Positions 23,116 to 37,204 of a stretch of DNA of 64,000 nt are shown one piece after another. The notes beneath the pieces are model-generated. The model did no database searches and was not told the DNA's origin. It saw only the letters and a list, made by a program, of their open reading frames with translations. Each line of letters begins with the position of its first letter. Positions within the stretch are counted from its first letter, which is position 1. Origin of the DNA: Augochlora pura (Eukaryota > Arthropoda > Insecta > Hymenoptera > Halictidae); contig NC_135772.1 in NCBI RefSeq assembly GCF_028453695.1, positions 3,534,001 to 3,598,000 on the forward strand, written 5' to 3'. The translations under genes were made by a program, and so were the position numbers.

Positions 23116-24456
23116 TATACTCTCGAGCGAAAGACGATCGGGGCGGCAGAGATTTTTGGAGCGTCCCGACGCTTTTCGGAAAAGGGGGACAAGACATCTT
23201 CGATATATCGTTGCTGGTGTATTTATGACTCGCGCTTGACACGGTGTGCTCGCTCTGGCCCGCCTCGGTTCGCCTTCGATACGAGGCGCGAGTTTCGGTT
23301 CGTCTTGCCTTCAGACAAGCAACATATCGGACTGTTCGTTGTAATAGAACGTAACCGATCTGTTTTCGCCCGCGGAATTACGAGCTGCTAGAATATATAG
23401 TGGCTGCGAGAAATATTCGTCGAGTCTTCGATTCCCAACAAATTGACGATATTTAAACGCTTTGATTTTAGAACGAAAAAGGAGAGTCTTAGAACGAAAA
23501 AGAGGAGTCTTACAACAATAAATCCGGGATTATTTAATCACTGACCGAAAGTTATTTGCCCCATAAGCTAGTGAACGTAGATCCTATAGATTATAGATTC
23601 TCGACTAGCGATGAATTAGTGAGTAATCTTTGCTAATTTATGATTGATATTCTCTGCAAGAAGGTATTAATTCACTGAAATAAAAAAGAAATAGTAATGC
23701 GAGTGATACGATAATTTCGTAGTAATTTTGAAAGAGTGTCTCTCCTGTTAACGTTGTAAGTATTATTATATCTCCATGAAAGGTTCTCTGTCTTCGTCGT
23801 TTGCATCACATCTTCAGAACTGGCAAACTGTTCTCGTGAACCATGCATCTGATTCTAGTAATATACCTCAGTGATAAAATTCTACAGTCGCGTAAATCGA
23901 AGTGATAACACACGATGGAACACCCTGTACATATCAATTAAACGTTCGATGTGTTCGTGCCGGTGTTAAAAAAGAAAAAACAAGAGGTATGCCATCACTC
24001 CATAACTTGTTCAACGTGTCACGGAGGACAGTTCGAGTGACAGGAGAATACGAGAAATCCCTCGTTGACGGAAGATGGTGATCGCCGGGAATCAGAGAAA
24101 AAGAGAGAGAGAGAGAGAGAGGAGGATGCTGTAGCAACGAAGGAATATGAGGAGGAGAAGGGGGAGGAGGAGGAAGAGGAGAAGCTTGCGCAACCGGTGC
24201 CCATCTGGCCAGAAAGCTTTTATCGTGCTTTTTCGGTACGGTCGTCGACATAAGCGTGGGCGGCCTAATTCCTGCGGCTGACGGTTCTGCAACGTACGCG
24301 TCCGATCGCCAACTTGAGAAACAGGTCCGCCGCCTATCCCCGCCTATCGAAATCCCATCAAACTCCTACGAAAACCGGGGGACCGATCGCCATTTTACGA
24401 GCTGCGTTCCCGGAGCAACCCGAGGATCGGAATTTCTTGGGAAATAACGAAACCGA

Positions 24457-24488
<32 letters not shown>

Positions 24489-27010
24489 ACGGTCGAGACT
24501 GTTCGAACTTCGAACGGAAACCGTACTGTTTGGATCGCGAATCAACAGGAGACTCTGGCGTACACTGTTGTTCGGATAGACAGGATCTCGAGGCCGTGAA
24601 CGAGCCGATTGTTCGCCGGTTGTACGTCACCGCGGAATTTTGAGGGCCCCGGCCATTATTGCCGTCGGCTCTTCCACGCCGCGAACTGTTTCAAAATCGT
24701 CTACGAATTCTGTATAAAAATCAACGAGCTCTATTGTGCTCGATCTCAAAGTTCGCTGCGCGCCGAAACATTTTTTATTCATTTTTTTTTATTCATTTTA
24801 GAACCACAGCGTTGCAAGTCAAGGAGTGCAACTGTTAAAATAATTCAGAGTTAATTCGCATCTCAATTCGTTCTACTCGTATTTTTAACATTTTTGATAT
24901 GGATCGCGTTTCAAGGCAGAAGTAAAAATATTCGAAAACGTGACTTGCGTCGCTATATAATACCAACCCCTTTCGCGCGGCAGAAAATAGCCGCGTTTCT
25001 AACCGAGGAGCCTCGATCCGGTGGACAATGACTCGAGCAACTTGTCGCAAAATTGACCTTGACCTTGACCTCGATCTTGGAAAATCGACGTCGGAAATAG
25101 CGAGATTTTCTCGGGGATGAACTATATCAAATTAACGTTTATACGAATTTTTACGAATTTATTTCGGTTTAATTTTTTATTTTAGGTTATTTTTAAGTCG
25201 ATTTCAGAGTCGGTTTTAAGGCTCCCGCGCGTTTTTTCCAGCGTTTCGATCATTTTTTCGAAGCTCGAAAACAACTCGAACGCGATCCCACGGCAACGGC
25301 GAAGGTCGGAATAAGTTTCCGGAGCGTCGTTCGACGGCGATTTCGCGGATTTACAGCCGACTTTTTTTCTAAACACGCCGCGGCGCGACCGTGTGCCAAC
25401 ATTAACAGACGTTACGGAGGGCGGCCGGGAATCGAAGGAACGTCGCCGGAGAAACACGAGGATAGAAATGCGAGGCAAGGACGTCGTAAAAATGCGCGAG
25501 GGGAAACGACGATAAAGCACGAACCTGCTGGAAAACAATATGCGCGGCAGAACAGAGAGAGAATGAGAGAGAGAGAGAGAGATTTCGTTGAACTGAAAGC
25601 TCGCGACGAAGGTGAGAGGTCGACGCGAGAGAAAAGAGTTGGCCGAGTCAATGCCTCGGTGGTACACGTGCTCGTCAAAACCTTCCGTCGCCCATCGCTT
25701 TCTAAAATCAGTCATTCCTTTCTTACAAAACTTTGTTTTGTTCCTGCGCCAGTTTCACCGTCGCGGTTTTATTCCATCTCATTCGTGTACGCGGTGTCGG
25801 AAAAATTATCGCAACGGACCTATTACCCTAAAAAGAATATTTTTCTTTGCAACGACGCATAGTGGAACCTGCCATAAACCTTCTAACAGTGTTCAAATAA
25901 TTTCGGCCAGTGTCTCCAGCCTACGACACAAGAAATTAATTCGACAAACGGGGAACCCGTTTTCCGCGTAAAAACTCGAGGAACGACAGTTAAATCACAG
26001 CTGCAGGCTTAAAGGATTAGAGAGTGGGTTTTGCAACGGCCGGAGGAAGATTGAACGCGACTTCATTAGTCAATGTCACAATGGTTCTATTTGTAACGTA
26101 ATTAAGTTAGTAATCGAAGCAAGGAGATAGAGAGAGGATAATCAAGATTAAAAGGAGCCTATTGAAAAGCTACGTCGGTGTAGCTTGACGGTGGCTCGGA
26201 GATCGAAACCGAAACAATGAGCCCGTGTCGAGGGGGGAGTGAGGGCCGAGAGGATATTATGGCGCTATCCGTCCCAATTATGAGACTTTAATTACGCTAA
26301 ATTACTTTACCGATGCCCCGGAGCGTGACGGCGACGAGTTCGACCGCGTCTAAACGCGCGTTTCACGTTCAGCAAAACTGCGAATCGGTCTCGCGAAACG
26401 ACGCTCCGGGGACCTTGAAAAATCTCCTCGAAAACGCGTGGGCGTTCCGCCGGAGGATTCTAGGCGGTGTTCAACGCTGAACCCATTGTGCAAATGAAAA
26501 CGGATAAAGAAACTAGTTGTCCCGCGGTACGAGATTCAAACGGATCCGAGAAGTGGGTCGTGCGGGGGGGGGGGGGATTCCTGGATAATTGATTTGATTA
26601 TGTTGCAGAAACGCTTAATGGCCTGGGAAACGGTATATTTACGAGGGTGTGCACGTGTGCACGCACTACAGTGCGTGGCTCTGGCACGCAGGCTCGTTCC
26701 TTCCTTCGATTTCCTCTTTCGTGCATCGCTCGCGCGCGCGCGCGACACTTCATAGAGACGAACGCACACAGGCCGGGGGCCTCTATGTAAATTACATGGC
26801 CAGCGGCGACGAGCGTGTGGTCGCGTTACGAGCAGACAGGAAGCATAAATTTCGTTACGAACACCAAACATAGTGCGGGAAGAGCGCGCGTAGGAAACCG
26901 ACAGGACCTCCTCTTTCTAGCATTGTTGGCCACCTTCTCGTTCCACTCAAGAATAAAGGATGAACGAGGCCATCCGGGCGAACCGCGGGACGTTCAACGG
27001 GGTGCGAGGA
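23116..27010. other. CpG-rich non-coding region
   Basis: Islands rich in CG dinucleotides at about 23130-23400, 24230-24670 and 25200-27010. They contain (GA)n runs at 24101-24123, 24457-24486 and 25555-25582, a G run at 26564-26576 and (CG)n at 26728-26742. Long frames on both strands here come from GC content and purine repeats. I see no protein family. Confidence 0.45.
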
Positions 27011-30000
27011 GTGTCTAGAAGTTAATAAAAATATATTAGAGAAATAAGAATATCAGGAAATATCGAATTATCAACGAGAACACCCTCCTATCTATCTATA
27101 TATATATGTTTACACTTAATTAATTAAGACAGTTATCTAAATGAATATTTAATTCTTGACTTTTTACTATATAATAGTTTATATATAATACTTTATGCTT
27201 TATAATAGCACGGTAATTGGGACATCGATCCTAGTGCAGTAAATTAGAATTGCAAAGTGCACGAACGTTTCGATGGGACCAGCTCTCTCATCGAAACGGA
27301 AAAAGATCTCGTTGATCCTCGGAAACCGCGACTATCAATCTCAATTCCGTAAACTTCTGAATCGGTGTTTATGGAGCGTTCGTCGGTTCTCTATTCACAG
27401 CACCGCGCCATCGGCAGTAACTTTCCTGGCAATTAGAGGCTTTATCGCAAAGTCGATCGCCGCTCGGAATCTTCGCGCGTTCCCGAGGCTCGATGCAACC
27501 GGGAATTAAACTATGACCTGGAATTCCGCCCACTTCGAATATTCTTCGAGGAACAATCCCCGCCGTGAATTTGCGCGATCGCAGAGAATACTGTTTTCCG
27601 AAGACTGCCGGAGTGGCTGCGTATCACTCGTGAATCCCAAATCGTTACGAAGCATAGGACGAATGAAATAAAATGGAAATAAAATGGAAATAGAATGGAA
27701 ATAATATGGAATGAAGAAAATAAAATATATAGAAATTAAATAAAAATTAGAAACGTGAAAATTAAGAAAGGATAACATTTTCGTTGACACGATGTAAATG
27801 ATGTAAATGCATCTGTGTGACACGTTTTCTAACTCTTGCCGGTAAGCGTGCATATTGAACCCTTGACGATGGCACATGTATTAGCTATAGTGACATTCGA
27901 TCACTCGACAGACATTAAATGTCGAAGTTTGCGGAATGCAGTAATGGTGACACACCGACAACGAGATACTCTCGCGAAGAAACGCCGCGTCGCAAGCCTC
28001 TAACAATAAGTGCTCGAAAAGAATGTTTCTACTGTTAACGAGTGGAATTCGTCGCTCTTACTCGCGTAACTTTGATGATCCGGAACAAAGGATCGCGAGC
28101 ACCGTGGAGAAGATATTCTTGAAATTCCCGAAAAAAATTCTCGAGGCTTCGATACCTTCCTTGTTCCATCGTATCGCGACTTATCGAGAGCTTCGTATTC
28201 GAAAGTTACCGTTCTGCTCGCCTACGTTTGTTTCTCAGGACACGAATTTGCGCCCGTATGCCGTGAACGATTCCCCAAAGAAGGGAGAACGCCATGCGGG
28301 TTCGGGAAACATCAATCTCCATTAATTGTTCTTTCCTAACTGCTTCTTCGAAAGACTGTCACCGGGCCGGTCTAGAAACGGCCAGCTCGAGGATAACTTG
28401 AACGAGTAATTCGCCTCGCGCGAATAGAACCAAGTGCAACAAGTCGAGGAATTTTCAGGTGTTGTCGACGTCATTGCTAAACGTCTGAAACGGCACAAAA
28501 TTTAGACAAGTGTATAATTAAATCGAAAATTGAACGGATTGTACAGGAAAGTTTCGCAAGGTTTAACAAACTTTATCACTCTGTTAGGCGATAATTCAAG
28601 GAAGTGCATCGGTGCGGTCGCAAAGATCACTGTATCTTCGTAACCGCATTGTCGGAATTTAAACATTTTCTGGAACTTCCGAATTAAAAGGTAAATGTTT
28701 CAAGATTTATGTGAAATAAAGCTTCACAGAATGATATTGAAAGCTTCTATAGAATCTTTCATAAAAGGTAAAAAATGATTACTGATCTATACACTGTCGC
28801 AACAGGGAAATAAATTATATATTACCCATTGCCTTGTCTGACCCAGATCCCATCAAATTATGTTTGGACTCATAGCTCCTTCGTTTTTGAAAGTCCTCGA
28901 GGAATATTTATAAAACTGCTACAATTTATTCTCCATGATCCAACAGAAAGCTCTTCCATTGCAAATTATAGTCGACGAAGGTGCGCATTGGTATTAATTA
29001 AACCGAACAAGAAAATCGGAGGCGCCGCCGGTTGAAAGACACCGGTCGAACTGCGGGTTTCGTGCGGACGAGGCTAACATTTCCAGGAACGATCGCCCAA
29101 CGTCTTCGTTTTCGACCAGAAACGATTAGCCACTTAATCAGTTAAAGATCGAAAACGCGTTCGTCGCGGCCTATCGGCGCGCGCGAGCGCGCGCGCTCGC
29201 TCGTCCGGGAATCGCGTTTCGCACGCGATTTCAGCGGGCGGAACGTCGGCGGACACGCGCTCCGTTCTCGGGATGCTGGTCGTGTCGGGTGTCCCGCTTC
29301 GAACTGTGTTTGGTCGGAGACCCAAATCGCAGAGAAATTTCGCGGAACCATCGTGTAAATCCGCGGACGAGCCAACACGAAAGTTTTGGATCGCCGGGCA
29401 CGTGCGATCGACGCGTCGAAATTCTGCGTCGCCGTTGCGTAACGCACACGGTGCCAGAAAACGTGCTCGCGCGAATCCGATGTATCGACTCTGACCCCCA
29501 TGGAAACAAACGTAAAGAGAGGGTGAGATGATTTTTACCGTGCGAGAACAATTGGGAATGCGAGCCGGTGAAACGAGAGATGATAGAACGACTAAACGCT
29601 CGAATTAGCGAGCTCTTAACGGAAGGCTGATATCATTATTTTATAACAATGGTAGCATCGCATTTATTTAAATATCTTACCATTTCTATGGTAATATGAA
29701 CAATTTAGAAGACAATCGATAAGTTCCCATTCCTTTGAAAATTAGTTACTCTACAAAATTGTTTTATGCTAAAAAACCATGGACATTTATCTCGCGCTGC
29801 AATTTCAGTTTCGCGACGCTATGGAGAAGACATATCGCATTGCAATTTCTATTTATAATTTTCGACTGAAACGAAGTCGTTCTGTCAATTCTCTTAGATA
29901 AATACTGACTTAAAACAATTCGAATTAATGCCGAAATCTGACAGACGGTTAACTATATCAGTTTAAAACGGTATCTGAATTGTCGCGGGACTGCCGACGT

Positions 30001-30660
30001 TTGTATTTCGCAAACCGTTGAAGAGGCGGCGAGGACTTCGTCGATCGTATAAATTCCGTTAAAACTGTCTGTACTGTTGCCGAACACGAGCCGTATCGTT
30101 CGAGAGGACTATAACCGAGGGAGAAATAGCTTCGTCGAAAGACCGGCCGGATGATTATCGCCGGGTTTAATGATTACGAGCCGGACACGTTTCGCAAATT
30201 CTCTCGGTTCTCCTCCCCCCCGCGCACCCTCCCAAATTAATAACTCCGGCCGGACTGGAATTATTATTAGAGATATAAGAACTATGCCAGCAGTATTTAC
30301 AATCGTCTAGTGCCGTTGTCGAGGAGGCAATTTAAAAGAAGCTGTAGACGGAGATCTGTACGGCCCGGCCGTCGCTCGCGACGCACACTTCGACTTCCCT
30401 TTGATCTTTTAAAGTGACACAGATTTGTTACTGCCTGCCCGCGATAAATTACGAGCACAATATTGTGCATTGTTGGCCTTAGACGATTCTCCGTTAGAAT
30501 TTATGCCTTTTAACGAAATAAGACCGGTGTGCCGATGGATCGAAGTTACGATACACGTTGCGGTACACGCCGTAAGCTTCGCGCTTGACAATGCCAATGG
30601 TCGGAAGCGCGCAATGTCGCTAAGAAATTAAGCTATTCGGCGAGTGAGATAATCTGGTTA
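27011..30660. other. non-coding, alternating AT- and CG-rich
   Basis: CG-rich patches at about 27250-27620, 27960-28450, 28990-29600 and 29990-30650, with AT-rich DNA between. A (CG)n-type run lies at 29175-29205 and tandem AATGGAAATA-like repeats at 27665-27710. No recognisable gene. Confidence 0.45.
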
Positions 30661-33600
30661 AAGTATCTCTTCTCGGCGACGTTGACAACAGAAGGACTAA
30701 TTAGTTAGTGTCGGTGAACTACTGTGCTTTAAAAGAGAATGGAAATCGACGGACATCGACGTATCATTTACAAGCGAATATTATTCGAGTATCAAAGGTA
30801 AAGAAATATGTAAGCTCCAATCTCTGGAATGCTTAAATTACCACGAGTCCAAAGTGTACAAATAACGACCGCATTGCCGCCTGGAATAATTTATATTTAC
30901 TAGAATAATAATTTTCTGTTCGCTCTATAGATCGTATAATTTTTAGATATCTTGTTCGGAGAATTCCTCAATGATCCATTTTTCTTTCAGACCGACCATG
31001 TTAGATGAATTTCGAATCAGGCTACACTGTCAAATTCTTCCTATTCGCCATTTCTTTTTTTCTGCGTTACGATATTAGCATTTTAAATTCAATCGGTACA
31101 TTGGCGCCCTTGAACAATAATGGCCTCCCCCACCAGCACCCCCCTTTTTCCCGTCCACCTCTCACTCTTTCACCGTGACAAGTTGCAAATCCAGTTATAT
31201 CATCTCTCGACTTTGTAATCAGCTGTGTGTAAGAAGGCGACATGCATGAATATATATGAAAGATTTTGTCCGCGCTTGTGTGCGAAAAAGAGAGAGGGAG
31301 AGGAAGAGAGCGCGAGCTAGCGTTCCCCCCTAGCCAATAAATCACCCGCGAGCTTCTATGTGCGTCGCGTTTTTCCTTGACCGCGGTAAATTTAATTAAG
31401 ACGCGCGCTCTTTTGTTGGCGACGCTCGATAAAAACTCACGAAAAACACTTTTTATTTTTTCCGTTCGGTAGAAACGATACGACTTCATTCGACGATTGT
31501 TAATTATTTGTTACACTGATTCAAGAGCCATCCTTTCTAGACGGCACACTCGCAGAATTGCATTCAACAAAATTAATTAAACGTTTTGTAACAACGAATC
31601 GGACTCGCGATGAAAATTCGCATAAAGTATAATATTCATATAAAGTGAGTCTATAGTATCTCCATTTCATACAAATCACACTCTTAACAGGTTTTAAAAA
31701 TAAATTCATCCGATAACGCAATAACGATTTTGAAACGTGTTGAACAATTTTATATGATGCAACCGATTATACATCCGCAAATTTTGGATAATGGCACATT
31801 ACAGGCGCTAATAATACCGCTATTGTGCTCTTCTTATCAGCGATTTTTTAATGTCAAGCAGAATAAATCATGAGACACGAAATTTTGGTAAAAATTCGCG
31901 ACCTAATTGCAGTAGAGAAAAAATAACCTGGTTGAAACAAAATTAAATGTCACTTTAAAAATAATCTTGCCTAACATCAACCTTATAAATATATAACTAC
32001 TATGAATTTATGTAAAAGTATTACTACTCTACTATGCAAATTGTTAGATTTTTTATAACGCCTTAGCTCGAAGCACAGATTGGTTAATAGTTCATGAACG
32101 AATGCGGAACAATTTCTGCTAACCTATAGTAAAATTATGGTGTACTAGTCCCGAGTTTTAAGAATTTGTAATTGATTCTATATATATATGGAATCGCGGC
32201 GAAACCCTCTCCGATACATAGTGAACCAACGAAGCCTGGATTAATATATTTCCAAAGGCATCCGCGTACATTATCGTAATGGTTTTCATTAGTTAACGTC
32301 CGCCGACTGAATTCGCAGCAAGAGATTCCTTTGCTCCTTCGCGACCATGACCTTACTGACATTTAATTCTTAGATCGTCGACAGCATCGAAACTCGTCCG
32401 TACAGGATCTGCACATGTGTATCGGATAGCGTGCACATTTCCATAAACCCCGAAGGTCGCCAAATATTGCAACTAGAGGAATTACACCTTTCGCCTCCAC
32501 CTTTATATCGCGCTTTCATCGAACCAGTCCCTCTTCTGCCGCCTGCCTGTCCATTTAAATTCAATGTTTGCGCGCACAAATTGTAGCCAATTAACGTCCT
32601 CGCCGACGAGTGCCTTTCGGATTCGACGAAAAAATGATTATGAACGACTGTAAAAAAACGCGACGAATGGGGGAATCGTCGCCGGACGCACAAAGATATA
32701 TTCGATCTCTTGGCCTCGATATCCACGAAAAATTCTGATCTATGACACGGTTGCGCGCCGACACACACGGCGTCCGACTGTGCAACTAATTATCACGTTC
32801 AGCCTGTTGCACCTTGGCTGGATCGGGTCTGGTCTGCATAGCGAATGCAAAGATAAGATTATTGTTATATAATGGTTATCAGCCGTGGAGGAAGTTTACA
32901 AACGAAAGTAAACATTTAAGGTTCGTAGCACCGCTAGCATAGATCTCTACGGAAATCCTCGCCGTTTGGTGGGTGCAGAAAGCGCGTTGATTCTTCGTTG
33001 ATTCACTTTGCAATTGCGATTCGCGTTCAATTGTTTCGCATCTTCCCGTTGCATCTCTAATCCCGTCCCGGTGAACTTGATGCATCGTCGAACAATGTCG
33101 TGCATCCTGGCAAGTTTGTTACCATCGTGCAAACATTCTCGCGAACGAACATGCACTTCAAGTAAACACAGAGTCGTTCATAATGAACGTACACCGCGCT
33201 TAAACTGCCGTAATGCGAGGGTTTTATGATTACGGTTATTCATGATCCTTACTTAACTCCACTTTACATGCCGATGCAAACATTATACTTTCGTTCGCGT
33301 AGACGCGAAAAAGTAATTTCTCTTCTATCGCGTTCAAAATATTCCACACGGTGATTAAGTTGGTTTATACTACTCTGAAATATTTTACAGACAACTGAAT
33401 TGTATATATTTTATATATTTAAAAATTGGAATATTTAGAAAGAATTGCGAGCTATTATATTACGAGCTCGAAAAAAAGCTATAACAATGAGACAGAGGAC
33501 TCGAAGAAGAAATAAACGCGAGCGAGAGTTTGATTTAAATGTTCAGGTTAAACCGAGGTACATTGTGCAATGCAGAGCATTGGTACCGTGTGAGGATGCT

Positions 33601-35170
33601 ATATAGTCCTCGCTAGAATCGTGACAATGTTGCCAATGTTCTGTTTTGCTATATTTAAGGTTCCCTACTATACCTCCGATGTTCTCCGTGACACTAATCG
33701 TGCATTATTACGAGCGCATCCACAGGTGTCATCAGCCCGTTGACAAATAACCGATGCACATGCTCACGTTCTCGAGTGACATTTTCGTGATATCCGAGAA
33801 TACGTTTCGACCAAGGTCACGGGAACGTGTTTCCAATCGTTTAAATTAGTCCGATATTAAAGTGAGAAAACATACAGAATTTTCTGCGCATAGAGAAAAC
33901 TTCACCTAGATGCACTGGGCCGAGTTTAAACACAAATATATCCCGGCACTTTCGGCGAGGCTCTGGTATCGCGTGAACCGACGGTCAACATTACAGTCAA
34001 CTTCATGGAAACACATGTTTTACCACGATATCGGCCGCCAACGATCGGTTGATTAGACGGAAAGAAATGTTGTCGGGGAGTGTTATTGCCATTCAGTGAA
34101 TGCGTCGAAGAAATGACTACGTGTTAATGAGATACGAACTGTGAACAAAAAAAGAGAAAAAAAGGAAACGGAATACTGAATAAAACAGAAATAGGTAAAA
34201 ATCGAAAGCCGACGATAACGTACTCACGTAGCAACGTAAACGTCGCATTTAACATATTCTTCTCTCGACTGTTGCCGTAATAATGCAACATGTTCGTAAT
34301 AAAGCTTCGCTCGGTAGTCGCGCGACCTTGAATTGTTGCGAACTCGATCTTCACGGTGTTCAACGATAGCGAATAATCCGACAATTACTTTGACACCTGT
34401 TTCAGCACATCCCCATTAACTTTCGATGGTTAAAAACACAATTTTTAAAATCGCGACACTAGTCGAGAATTATGAAAATTAGTCCGCGGGAACTGTCAGG
34501 CGGTTGCCTGTTGCGTACTACAATAAACAAAATCGTTAGCGATGCCAGTTATGCAAAACTACAAAATTGAGATTAATTACAATTCTATTTCAAGCTGCGA
34601 GTTTCTTTGCTACAAAAATAACAGCACGATTTATGATCGATCGTAGAATATCAATGGCTCCGAAAAGTCTTTTGAAATATCCAAGTCAAATCGAACATAT
34701 AAACATAAATAATTATTAGAAATAATCTCCAGTTACACGGAATGAATTAATTCTTGCTGAAGATCACCAGCTCCAATAACAACATGGTTCATGCGCGTTT
34801 TATCGAACAGATCTACAAAAATCGTGTGGTCTGTAGAAACTTGAATCACGTAAAATCCACCTTACCAACTGAACGAACTTATTCACGTAAAAGTAATACA
34901 AAATGAAACGCAACATCTGCGCAGGATGGTTCATTTCTATCGCGATTTAGAATCCAGATAGTAAGCACGATTCTTTGAGAAGTTGCCGCGTCCACCTCAT
35001 CAAAAATCAATCTAAAGGAACAAATGTCACTAGACTCGGAAACGCCCGACAATACACCGGGGGAATCCCGAACGAAATGCTCGAACGGTATTCCAAGAAT
35101 AGCCGTATACTTGTCAGTCGACCTATGATAGAGTTTTATCACGTGTAGAGTAGAAGCACGGTTGTTTTCG
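30661..35170. other. non-coding, no gene seen
   Basis: Mostly AT-rich, with GA-rich sequence near 31285-31310. The frames at 31067-31489, 32370-32768 and 34879-35208 lack family resemblance and typical codon pattern. Confidence 0.45.
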
Positions 35171-35520
35171 TTGTGTGTTCCTACCTTTTTCAGTGCGAAC
35201 AACAACACAGCGTGTCTCCCGGATACGGTTCACACCGTCCTTTCCCGTCGGCTGCCGGCGCACGACTGTGGATAATTCGCGGTCGCGACCGGCCTAGATA
35301 TATACGGGCTATTTTTAGCGACCGTCGTCACCGAGACGACCGCCGATTGGCTAACCGTGTCGTGACCAAGTAACGCGATTGGCCGATCTCGCGAATACGA
35401 TGCGAGTGCCGCCGATGCAAGCTTGGCTCGCGGCTGGGCGCGACTCGACGGGCACGACATTTGTTGACATGAAACTGTCAGAGAGAATACGCGCTCCCTT
35501 AACCCTCGAAAGCATGGCTG
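35171..35520. promoter_or_regulatory. CpG-rich promoter-like island
   Basis: A short, sharply CG-rich island between AT-rich flanks. It has two CCAAT-type motifs (GATTGGCTAA at 35344 and GATTGGCCGA at 35378) and a TATA-like ATATATAC at 35298. It could be a promoter with an untranslated first exon, but no transcript direction can be assigned. Confidence 0.35.
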
Positions 35521-37204
35521 TCTAGCATCAATATAGTAGATTGACGCCGGGTCGTCTACGATCTACATGAAGCTTTTTACATGCTTAAATACTTTAATCG
35601 CTGTCCTGAACATTGTGTACACGCGCTCCGTGTACATATTAAACGACGCGATTAACGGAGTACAGTTCCGTTTCGTATGTTAAAACCATTATTACTGCTG
35701 ACAAAGTTAACAAAACCTACAGTAGGTCATTTGATTATGCGAGTATCCGGACGTCAATTTTAAAACTATGATTTCGGTTGACGAAATGTGCTTCACTTAT
35801 AACAATTCCTGAAACTTACAAAATGTCTAGAAAACATCGTCTCCTAATAGGAGAATTAATTAAGAACCGCGAGATAATGACGAACGTAATCTGACAAATG
35901 AAATCTGGTATTGGTTGAGTGAGGGTTAACGTACCGGCATTCTGCAGCGTGTTGCTCTCTATCAACGCTACCTATGACTCGAATTCTGTCCCTTTCCCTC
36001 GCTCTCAACATTGCTGGGTCGTGACGATACGGTGAAAGATGTCCGAGACATCATGTCTCGTAGTTCAAATAGCCTGAGCTTCAGAATATATGAGCATTCA
36101 CGCGATTGCGATTACTTGGATGTGAACCTGGAAATAATCGATACGTACAGATGATAAACGTGTCCATGCAATAGAATAAAAAAAATTACTTTTACCAAAG
36201 ACAACTGTTTCGCGCTCAAATGTTTAAGGCTACAACTTTATAGACCAATTATACGTAGAGGGATAATATTTGTCTTTGGTCCGAAAGAATTTTGAGTAAT
36301 TGTACCTTCCAAGGAGAAACGGTACACTAATGAACATGACATTTCATGTGAGGACTAAGAACTGGATCGAGGCTTGTTCGTATTCTTACAGGTGAACAGT
36401 AAATCGCGCCGCAGGGTGGGTGGGTGGATGGATGGAATTTATGGAGAATAGAAGCGATGGTAATGGACGATTATTAACGCGGTGCGCGCTATTAATTCGC
36501 TCGAAGCTTTCGAAAAGCCTTGAAGTCGGCCGGCGTGCCTCTCTTCGGCTCTATGAAATCATAGATTTCCCGGCAGTATTATTATGCGAAAATTACGCTC
36601 TAAAATTAGTCACAGTCCATTACCGTGTGCGTACGGGCCAGTCTTTAGAAAGAAGCTAATTGAATCTCGCACTTTTTTGATACGTATCTCAGTATTAATG
36701 TTCGCAGCGACGATGATGATATTTATGCTAATTGTAAGCGAATCGAATAATCGTAATGGTACGGTGCGTCGTACACGTGTCCGGTCGACGAATATTTCTC
36801 GTCGATTCTTAGTCACTTGTTGCATTGTAGATTCATCTTCGATTGCTTACTTGCGTGTCGGTTAAGCCGTTAAGGTTAAGCGATCGACACATTGCATCGA
36901 TGGTGTTTCTACAATTTTTCTATGCACATACATATGTACATACATATTGTATATCAGCCAAAGGCCAATCGATGCTATTCGTGGTTAATGACACGGGGAT
37001 CAATACTTTTGATCATCTACATACCGCTACTGGGTCAAAATAACATTCTTCTTCAAACATTTGTGGCATCTAATTGCATGCATCTTTCATAGGAATCTCA
37101 CAATAAGTTCAAGTCAATTCAAATTTACTTTCGAATTACACTCCCTAAACCGTTTGACAGAAATTGTACATACATTATGTATCATAGCGACACCATAGCT
37201 AGAA
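35521..37204. other. non-coding upstream of ALKBH1
   Basis: No gene seen. It includes a short GGGTGGGTGGATGGATGG repeat at about 36415 and CATACATA-type repeats near 36925-36950. The last few hundred bases should contain the ALKBH1 promoter. Confidence 0.45.

Noticed and set aside
25182..25715. 177-codon minus-strand frame
   Set aside because: It runs through GA/CT repeats and a CG-rich island, giving Ser/Leu/Arg runs. The same stretch is open in other frames too, and no family is recognised.
29142..29551. Overlapping 106- and 119-codon minus frames
   Set aside because: Located in a (CG)n-rich island. Arg/Ser-rich, with several simultaneous open frames, so a compositional artefact.
35499..35930. 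Possible TTAA element (TTAACCCTC at the left, GAGGGTTAA at the right)
   Set aside because: Only the outer nine bases match; the termini do not continue as an inverted repeat, so chance is likely.
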